Shown: positions 56,068 through 64,000 of the stretch, one piece after another
Position numbering within the stretch: position 1 is the stretch's first letter
Layout of the letters: each line of letters starts with the position of its first letter
Source of the DNA: Nymphaea colorata
Taxonomy: Eukaryota; Streptophyta; Magnoliopsida; Nymphaeales; Nymphaeaceae
NCBI RefSeq assembly: GCF_008831285.2
Contig: NC_045146.1
Coordinates: forward strand, 6,584,972 to 6,648,971
Reading direction: 5' to 3'
DNA length: 64,000 nucleotides
Made by a program: the position numbers and the translations under genes
Notes under the pieces: generated by a model
What the model was told of the DNA's origin: nothing
Seen by the model: only the letters and a program-made list of their open reading frames with translations
The model's database searches: none

Positions 56068-56864
56068 AAAGTAATTGCAGCTTTCAAATAAGAACTTGTA
56101 GTTAAAGATCTAGGGGATTTACACTTCTTCTTGGGCATCGAAGTGAAAAATACACCTCAAGGTGATTTTATCTCAACAGAAATACATTTTGGAGCTACTC
56201 AAGAAAACAAATATGGTAGGAGCCAAACCAATTTCTACTCCCATGGCTGCTTCACCGCCTTGGACAGCACATTCAAGGTTCTCCTTCCATGATTCAAGCC
56301 TATTGAGAAGCATAGTTGGAGCCCGACAATATGCTACAATGATGAGACCAGACATATATTTTGTAGTGAACAAAGTTTGCCAAGATATGAATAACCCAAC
56401 TAACATCCATTGGGCTGCCGTGAAGCAAATATTAAGGTATCTAAAGCAAACTTTTGATTATGGATTACGTCTAAAGCCATGTACAAAATTTGACATTTTT
56501 CCATATAGTGATGCGGATTGGGCCGGATGACCTGATGACAGAAAATACACTAGTGGTTATGCAATCTTCCTTAGAGAAAACCTTGTCTCATGGAGTTCTA
56601 AGAAGCAAAATGTGGTCTCTTGCTCAAGCACTGAAGCAGAACATATCATTATAGATGCAAGCATGCAGAAATTGATCTTCTCTTTGTTAGAGACAAGCTT
56701 GCAAGAGGAGAACTGTTCATTAAGTATATTTCAACCAAGGATCATATTGCTGACATCTTGACGAAACCATTGTTAATGCAACCGCATGGAGCAATAATGT
56801 CAAAACTAAATGTCATCAAGTTTAACCTTATTCACGATGAAGACAGGATGAGCTTGACGAGGGG
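56068..56864 (+). pseudogene. Copia RT end, RNase H and polypurine tract
   Basis: LVVKDLGDLHFFLGIEVKN, then (frame shifted near 56160) QQKYILELLKKTNMVGAKPI, YATMMRPDIYFVVNKVCQDM, RYLKQTFDYGLRLKP and SDADWAG, with stop TGA at 56528, followed by YTSGYAIFLRENLVSWSSKK. Ends in a purine-rich tract (gacgagggg, 56856-56864) before the 3' LTR. Confidence 0.85.
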
Positions 56865-57198
56865 TGTTAACGAAAATGAAGCAATCAGTCCAACGGATCT
56901 CTCCATATTAGAAGGTGATACAATTGATAAAATTGGAACAGTGACAAACAAGGAGATAAAGCATGGTGCCAATCGGATTTTTCCTATTGAAGATGACTAT
57001 GAAAAAGAAAATTTGAATTCTCAAATGGCTACAATAGATGTATAAAACTAGAATGGAAGCTCGTAACGAAAATGAGAGAGGAAAATCAAAGATGAGGAAA
57101 ACTATTACTCCATGCATGTAGATCAAGAAGATTGAACCACGTAACTCCCTTTGCATTGCTTTTGGGTGTTGATCTCTCTCCTTCTTTGAAAACTTTTA
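56865..57198 (+). repeat. 3' LTR of the plus-strand copia
   Basis: Begins tgttaacgaaaatgaagcaa like the 5' LTR and ends near gaaaactttta. Confidence 0.85.
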
Positions 57199-57517
57199 AT
57201 GCATACCATAGAAAGGGGGAAAGCGATCTCCTGCTTGTTGATGGCTCCATCAGAAGGTCAGGTGGTGCCCTCAGTCGTCTCTGTCATCTCCCGTCCCACT
57301 CTCTAGTGGGGATGACAAAAGGAAGGGAGACTGGTGTGAGGGGGTGGGAGAAAGGGAGAGGCCAGGAGGGAGAAGAGAGTTGATGGAAATGACAACTGGG
57401 TGTCAAGGAGACCCCCTCAGCCATGTTTCATCCATTTTTTTTTCTTTAAAGCTATTGATGTCATTCATCGCTTCATTCATCTGATATATGAAAAAGGACA
57501 ATATGTCCCAGGCAAGG

Positions 57518-57576
<59 letters not shown>

Positions 57577-58105
57577 CAAAGTCACCATACTAACTAATTA
57601 AGGCTTTTTGGTTTATGATAATAGATGGTTGAGAGAAAAGTAATGATAAAAAGATCTAAAGTAAATCACAATTTTCTTCTTCTTTTTCTCTCAACAGTCC
57701 ATCATGATGGATCAGATGGCTCAAGTTTGGTGTTTTGTTTATGTATATATATATATATATTACTTGACTCAGAAAATTTGGCAACCAGGAGACCGGCATG
57801 GTCTAAGGTGACAACTATTGGGTGAAGACCACAGAAATGGAGCTGTTTGTGGAAATCGCATGGAGTGGCAAGAGAGAGAAGAGGTACAATCACCACAATC
57901 AAGCTCGAGTAATGCCTAGTAGCTGAATGAAACCTTCCATCTCATGCCTAGGTGCATGGGCATACAGATCATTCGTTTAGACTCAAAACTATTAGCCCAA
58001 ATTTCTTGAGTTGTGTTAGCACTTATAAGTGTGTTCGACAACTAGTAGGAACTAAGCCATCATACTATCAGAAATGAAAACCACGACTTTGCTGCCAATC
58101 CTTTA
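57199..58105. other. Non-coding stretch with TA microsatellites
   Basis: (TA)n at about 57521-57573 and 57744-57760. No gene recognised. Confidence 0.5.
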
Positions 58106-58286
58106 GGGGGTGTTTGGAAAAAATAACAAGTTGTTATTCCACGAATTTGTCCCAAAGATTAGGTAAGATTAATGAAAAACTATATAACAGTGTTTCATGA
58201 ATATGCCCCAATATGTTAAACAGATTCATGAAACAATGATAGTGTTTTGGCACAATAACAACCTGTTACGATTGCTAAACAGTCCC
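58106..58286. mobile_element. Harbinger-like MITE (181 bp) with TTA duplication
   Basis: TTA at 58103-58105 and 58287-58289. Termini gggggtgtttgg and ctaaacagtccc are imperfect inverted repeats, followed inwards by aacaagttgttatt / aataacaacctgtt, which also pair. Confidence 0.75.
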
Positions 58287-58289
58287 TTA

Positions 58290-59272
58290 AGAGCACCATG
58301 ATCTCCAAGGTTGTAAGAGAGAGACAATGATGCTATTGGAGATGACCCCCACACAATGAAACCATGTTAGAAAAGAGACGACAGCTTGATAATCCTATCA
58401 ACAAATATGAGGTGCCTCAGAATAAATCATTGTAGATGCATCACCCACAAGGGGGGAATGAGACCGAACAGAAGACTAAACCCCAAGATCTGGTGGCTGG
58501 TAGTAGGAAAAATTTTACCAAAAAAAAAAATTCAAGGTCTGGTGAATTGTGTTTTGGCAGTTATACGCTTTTGTATCCACCTTTTTGAGGCTCAATGCAT
58601 GAATAAATCTTAAAAGTTTATAGAAAGTTGTACGTTGCATTTTAAGTCACACCCTCAGAAAACATGGTTTCATGAAAACTAGTTTTTGCATTCGAGTGAC
58701 TTCCTAAATTCCAATACTGATACTTCTTGTTGAAAAGCTAGGAAGTGCTAGACAACCGAAACATGATGTTTAGGGATGTCACCCAAACACGCTTTTTGAA
58801 AATGCCCATTTAAAAACTATTATATGCCTTCAATAGATTTGACCATTACAAGCTCTCTGTATCTCCTCAATAAATTGACCATAGCAACCACGTGCATTAG
58901 TCATGTCACATTTCCACGTGAGTGAAAAGTTAACAACCTAGTGTCTAGAAAAGAAGCTCAAAAGCGCCCTCCCATTCCTCCTGCCTCTAGGGCCCTAGAT
59001 TACATCGGCATCAATAATGACAACATTATACCCTTCAATTTAGGTACTTCATCCACCACTTAAAACACAAAGGCATAATGTTCACAGGAATCAAACTCAA
59101 GGCATGTCTTTCTACATGCCCCTAGCTGACTAGCTACGTTTTGCCCCTTGAGACACCGTATCATATTTGGAAACAAACAATTGCAAACATTTATAAGCTA
59201 CAATACAAGACATAACCAATCACAATGTATCGGAAAGCAACTGAGTCACCGTTGGCAAACCTAGGTATCGGA
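58290..59272. other. Non-coding stretch
   Basis: No supported gene. Around 58660-58800, ggtttcatgaaaactagttt and atgtcacccaaacacg resemble sequence near 3500-3600, possibly remnants of one repeat family. Confidence 0.3.
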
Positions 59273-59346
59273 TGTAAAGCCTTATAATTTCAAACGGGTG
59301 CAATTTGTGTGTGTGTGTGTGTGAATATATATATATATATATATAT

Positions 59347-59413
<67 letters not shown>

Positions 59414-60215
59414 CATGGAATATTGGGACCAGTCAAACTAATTATGCAGTCAGTCAAAATGAAGTAGCAGCAACAACAATTAGGGAGCTGGTTGAAGAGA
59501 ATGTTAGGACTATTGGACAAGACAAATGGCCACTCTCCTTTTTGGGCAGCAGAAAATTCGATGTGAGTCTTGAGGCCATTAAAGAAAGCTTATTTAGTTT
59601 GAGTAGACAGCGTTTTAGCATCCTAGTTGCTTAAACGATAGTGGAGAAGGCTCCAGCAGCAAAAATATTTTAGAGAGAAGGACATACCTTCCATTTTCTT
59701 GTTGTATCCTTGGTTGAAGTCTAAGTTGTTGGTAACTGAATTATTCTCCTATTATCTCAGCCACAAACTGTTAGAGGAAAGAAGCTAGAGGGCTGCTGAT
59801 CTACACTCAAGGTCACTTCTGTTCGGGTCAGTATTGGACGACAACCATGTACATATACATTATATATATATGTATATATATACTTATGTGCAAAGAACAT
59901 GTTGTAATCTAGAAGTATATGAATATGCATGTGTAGTATAACGAAGAATAAGGAGCTGATCAGTTCTAGTCAACCAGGGCAAACTATGTCCATAAATTAC
60001 TCAAGTATCTAGAAACAAAAACAATAATATATATACGGTTTTAATTGAGCATGTTATAATCTGATTGTGTGTATATGTGTGTGTGTGTGTGTTGCGAGGG
60101 TGTATAGAGAGCTACTAAAGCAACTGTCATAAACTAGAGCGTTGGTGGACTATGCTGGAAGTGACCTTATTTATGTATGAAAATATTCAAATCTAGGTAC
60201 TACATATAGTTCTTG
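59273..60215 (+). repeat. Left LTR, portion alignable to the right copy
   Basis: Shared landmarks with 62937-64000: accagtcaaactaatta, gaagtag, aatgttaggacta, ttccagcagcaaaaa, tatctcagcc, tctagtcaacca, gtatctagaaa, gttgcgag and ttcaaatctaggtact. The true LTR probably extends well past 60215, but its end and a PBS were not identified. Confidence 0.7.
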
Positions 60216-60849
60216 GATCGTTGAAGTGTGTTTATATGAATGCTAATACATATAGATATATACATTTGTCTATATTAAATTAATATAGGTACTTATGAAG
60301 AGAGAGAGAAAAAATAATTGCATATTGAGTTAAGATTTTTGGTATGAGATGATTGTGTTGAGAATGATAAGTTGCATTAGATCATGATCATATAGGATAG
60401 GCAGCTTCCTTCTGGAATCCAATAGTTGCTCAAATTGCTATGTCCCTTAATTTTTTTGCAGGTGCATGAAAACTATTGTAGAATGCAGAAGCTTTAGAGT
60501 TTTGAGAAGAACTTTAAAAGACTGCACGTGGTGATATGAGGACTTCTCAAGTAGAATTATGTAGAATTCAGTGTAAACAGTTATATTGCAAGTAAACCTG
60601 TAGAAAACAATCATGTAAACATGACTGGTAGGTAGCAGGGAAGTAATTTTCCTGATTTATGTTAAGTCCTAATTTGTTTTTGTTTCAATTGCAAAGCATC
60701 ATTAAAAGTTAGACATTTGTAGTAGAATGACTAAACGTCTACATTCTTAAATAGAAGAGGGGCATATAGTGCATATATGATCTGCGATATGATTATGTAT
60801 GCAAAAGTTTACAAATGCATGATTGCATCAATAGATGTGTGTGTGTATA

Positions 60850-60850
60850 A

Positions 60851-60900
<50 letters not shown>
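60850..60900. repeat. (TG)n(TA)n microsatellite
   Basis: Compound repeat. Similar tracts lie at 59308-59380, 60067-60093, 61105-61124 and 61918-61947. Open frames across them are artefacts. Confidence 0.9.
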
Positions 60901-61916
60901 TCAGAGCTTCATGGACAATCATATGGACACATTTGAGTATGGATAATGCATTCACAAAAGTGTCATATTGGAAACCACTATAATGCGCCAAATCATATTG
61001 TGTGAAGCTGGTGATACTTACAAGTTTTGTGGAAAATAGTAGGTGATTAGGATATTTTTAGATGTCACACATATATACATGATGTTTATGATTGTTGACT
61101 CACAATATATATATATATATATATAAAGAACTTGAAGTTAGGATTACTGAAACAATTCTCTATGGATCAATTGTGATTTAACTCTAGTTAAATAAGAGAA
61201 AACTACTGAAACATGTTGGTGTCAATAAGGTAGAAAGTAGGAACTGATTAGTGTAATAAAATCTATTGCCAACATTAATGAAATGAAACTAGAAACAGTT
61301 CTTTCCATAGATATGCTGACCAGGGACACCTAATGGAACCAAATCTGATTAGAGTAGTTAGATTTCTATATGGTAATGTCTTTTTTCTATGGGTATATCG
61401 ACTATATTAATTTCACAGATGTCTTTACCTGTCGTATTTATTGTGCTCTGCTCTCCTAGCAATTTGCTTCAAGTTTCGTGCCACAAACGGGCATAACTCC
61501 TTAACAGCCTCATGACTTTGAAAGTCGACATAATAGGGCTGACAGACCAGACCTATGTATTGTGTTCAAAAACATGGTCTCTCATTAAACTGTTAGATGC
61601 AGTGGCTGAGAGAAAGAAACTAACAACACTTATTTTAGTAAAGGAAGTCTCCTGCATAAGTTCTTTGTTCCTATACAAAGACAATGACCTAATTGAGACC
61701 CGGTTATCTGCATATTACTGGTAATAAGAGTGACTTGTGGTCCAAATGCCAATTCCATGATATCATATATATTAATCTTTATAGGGTTACTTGTAATAGT
61801 CATCATTTTTATTATGAAATGGATGGTTGGATGAGGGAACTATGAGATTGATCATGAAATTTGGTTCAAATATGTACTTAAATAAGTGTATATATGAATC
61901 TTAAATTCTTAATATA

Positions 61917-61951
<35 letters not shown>

Positions 61952-62254
61952 CATATATATGTATATATATAACTATGTGTACAATAATCACTAAGGTGTG
62001 AATACGAGCTATGCAAAGGCATGCATGCCAATGAACTAATTTTTATTTGCTTTTACACACGTAGGTATATCCTATCATCTTTAACTTGAGTTATGGAGAC
62101 AAAGCTGAAATTGAACACAACATTTCATCATCAACCGATGGACAGTGAAGACTAACCATGTAGACATTGGAGGACATGGTTAGAACATGTATTATGGAAT
62201 AGATTGGTGAATAGGATAAACATGTAAAGTTGGCAGATTTCACTTATAATAACA

Positions 62255-62936
62255 GCTATCTTTCCAGTATTAGAATGGTTCCATTTGAAGCTTTCTATGG
62301 TCGACCTTGTAGATCACCAACTACTTAGAATGAGATTGGTAACAACAAAATTGAAGATCCTCTACATTTTCAATATTATACTGCAAGTTAACATGATCAA
62401 AAAGCAACTTTTGGATGCCCAGAGTTGTCAAAAGAGTTATGCAGACCAACGACAGAAGTAGTTGACTTTTGAAGCAGGGGGCATGTATTTATCAAAATTT
62501 CACCAAGAGTGAGTCTCGGTTCGGAAAGAAGGGGCAACTGAGTCCAAGATACAATGGACCATTTGAAATTTTAGAGAAGACCAGAAATGTGGCTTATATT
62601 GTTGAAGTTCTACCACAATATAGTCATGTTCATCTAGTATTTCTTGTGTCAATGCTATGAAACTGTATTCCAGATCCTTCATATGTGATAGACTATGAAG
62701 AGGTAGATTTGCAAGAAGATATTACTATGGAAGAAAGACCGCTTCAGATGTAGATTGAAAGGAACGTGTATTATGAACAGAGAAGATTTCATTGGTACAG
62801 GTGGAATGGCAACATCATAGAATTGAGGAATGTAACAAGGAACCTAAAGATGACATGGGGAAGAGTCATCCTCGGTTGTTTGAATATTGTATGCCCAAAT
62901 CTCAAGGATGAATTTTTTTTTTACGAGAGGGAAGTA
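62255..62936 (+). pseudogene. Gypsy integrase C-terminus and chromodomain remnant
   Basis: YNNSYLSSIRMVPFEAFYGR and PCRSPT (~62247-62320) are the end of the integrase core of Del/Tekay-type elements. FGKKGQLSPRYNGPFEILEK, NVAYIVEVLPQYSHVHLVF and VSML (62521-62660) are its GPF domain. IPDPSYVIDYEEVDLQEDIT follows after a stop at 62658-62660. A degenerate chromodomain-like tail (IELRNVTRNLKMTWG ... CPNLKDEFFF) ends at the LTR. Frameshifts and stops occur throughout. Confidence 0.8.
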
Positions 62937-62980
62937 TGTCAAGGCCTATAATTTCAAACCAGTGGAATTAGAGATATGCA

Positions 62981-63013
<33 letters not shown>

Positions 63014-63484
63014 TGTTTATTTATTTACATGAAATATTAGGACCAGTCAAACTAATTATTAAGTCAGCTTTAATGAAGTAGTTGTAACAACAACTAAGAA
63101 GGTGTTTGAGGAAAATGTTAGGACTACTAAAAAGATTAAATCTGACATTAAATACGAGTGGGAGAAACCAAAGGGTTACTCTACTTTCTAGGTAGTAGCA
63201 AATTCGTATGTGAGACTTGAAGCTACTAAATAGAGCTTATTTAGCTTGAGTTGAAGGCATTTTAGCCTCCTACTTGCTGCAACCATACTGAGGAAGGTTC
63301 CAGCAGCAAAAAAATATGGGAAAGAAGATATATCTTTCTTTTTCTAGCTGCATCCCTGGTTGAAGACTAAGGTCGTGGTAATTGAGTTGTTCTCATATTA
63401 TCTCAGCCGCAAAGTATTAGAGAAAATTGGCTAGAGGGCCACTGATTTAGACTCAATGTCATTTCAGTTCAGGTAAGTATTATA

Positions 63485-63523
<39 letters not shown>

Positions 63524-63755
63524 AAATCTAAAAGTATATGAATATGTGTGTGTAGCGCAATGAAGAAGAAGAAGCTAATCGGTTCTAGTCAACCATGGCT
63601 TCCTTTATCCATAGATTGATCAACTAAGTATCTAGAAATAGAAACAAGCCTATATATGGACATCTATGCAGTTTAATTGAGTATAGTATAAACATATATA
63701 TATATATATAATATATATATATATACATATATATATATAATATATATATATATAT

Positions 63756-63840
<85 letters not shown>

Positions 63841-64000
63841 GCGAGAGTGTAGAAAGAGCTACTGCATCAACTATCTTAAACTAGAATGTTGCTGGACTGT
63901 GCTAGAAGTATACAGATCTACAGAAAGACTGAGTTGAGCATACCTTATATTTTTCATGTATGGAAATATTCAAATCTAGGTACTGCGTGTAGTTCTTGTA
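62937..64000 (+). repeat. Right LTR (partial)
   Basis: Starts after a purine-rich gagagggaagta tract. It contains (TG)n(TA)n near 62980-63012, (TC)n(TA)n near 63483-63522 and (TA)n(TG)n at about 63694-63838, some at the same places as in the left LTR. It runs off the window. Confidence 0.75.

Larger units (their letters stand above)
52395..57198 (+). mobile_element. Ty1/copia element, plus strand, decayed, both LTRs present
   Basis: LTRs at 52395-52747 and 56865-57198 flank PBS, Gag, protease, integrase, RT and RNase H. Domain order Gag-PR-IN-RT-RH is copia. Many stops and frame breaks and about 10% LTR divergence by eye indicate an older insertion than the Ogre-like element. No certain target duplication (ataca on the left, atacc near the right end). 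Confidence 0.9.
59273..64000 (+). mobile_element. Del/Tekay-like chromovirus, interior mostly deleted, truncated by window edge
   Basis: The same LTR-type sequence starts at 59273 (tgtaaagccttataatttca) and 62937 (tgtcaaggcctataatttca). Immediately before the second copy lie gypsy integrase and chromodomain remnants. The space between the copies (under 3.7 kb, including the rest of the left LTR) cannot hold gag and most of pol, so the interior has been largely deleted. The right LTR continues beyond 64000. Confidence 0.75.

Noticed and set aside
57400-57597. ORFs on both strands with Ile-Tyr repeats
   Set aside because: (TA)n microsatellite.
59305-59634. 109-codon ORF beginning with Cys-Val repeats
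   Set aside because: Runs through TG/TA microsatellite inside an LTR.

Overview
The window looks like transposon-rich intergenic DNA from a flowering plant nuclear genome. It is AT-rich, has many (TA)n/(TG)n tracts and nested LTR retrotransposons, and carries plant-specific families: a plant mobile domain, an Ogre/Tat-type Ty3/gypsy element and a plant profilin exon. The species cannot be named from sequence alone. No bacterial features, CRISPR arrays, rRNA or tRNA genes were seen.

Layout. (1) 1-2,000: minus-strand 5' end of a host gene. An 11-codon first exon (1618-1650) followed by a GT donor matches the N-terminus of the plant NC2-alpha/DRAP1 (NF-YC11) histone-fold corepressor; later exons would lie left of the window. 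(2) 2,000-14,086: mostly non-coding, with several MITEs and a short dispersed hairpin repeat. (3) 14,087-34,236: a minus-strand Ty1/copia element split inside its reverse transcriptase by a large plus-strand Ty3/gypsy element (15094-31050, 15,957 bp). The gypsy element has LTRs of 3,454 and 3,434 bp, TG...CA ends, a 5-bp CATAT duplication, and the Tat/Ogre layout: extra plant-mobile-domain ORF, lysine-rich ORF, Gag, protease, a likely intron, RT-RNase H, a second (archaeal-type) RNase H, integrase, and a hairpin-forming minisatellite before the 3' LTR. Stops and frameshifts make this copy non-autonomous as it stands. (4) 34,236-43,700: MITEs and foldbacks, a cluster of perfect palindromes, two candidate minus-strand exons of an unrecognised gene and a hAT MITE with a perfect 8-bp duplication. 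(5) 43,850-46,240: decayed minus-strand LINE. (6) 49,313-52,305: inverted repeats with arms of about 400 bp enclosing a lone profilin last exon, a Pack-MULE-like structure. (7) 52,395-57,198: decayed plus-strand copia element with both LTRs. (8) 59,273-64,000: LTR pair of a Del/Tekay-like chromovirus whose interior is reduced to the integrase/chromodomain end; the right LTR runs off the window.

The most unusual part is the Ogre-like element. Its LTR leader carries four copies of a structured ~100-bp unit downstream of a seven-copy ~70-bp tandem repeat and a TATA box. It encodes a captured plant mobile domain. Its 3' UTR minisatellite forms hairpins in every unit, with paired base changes that preserve the stem.
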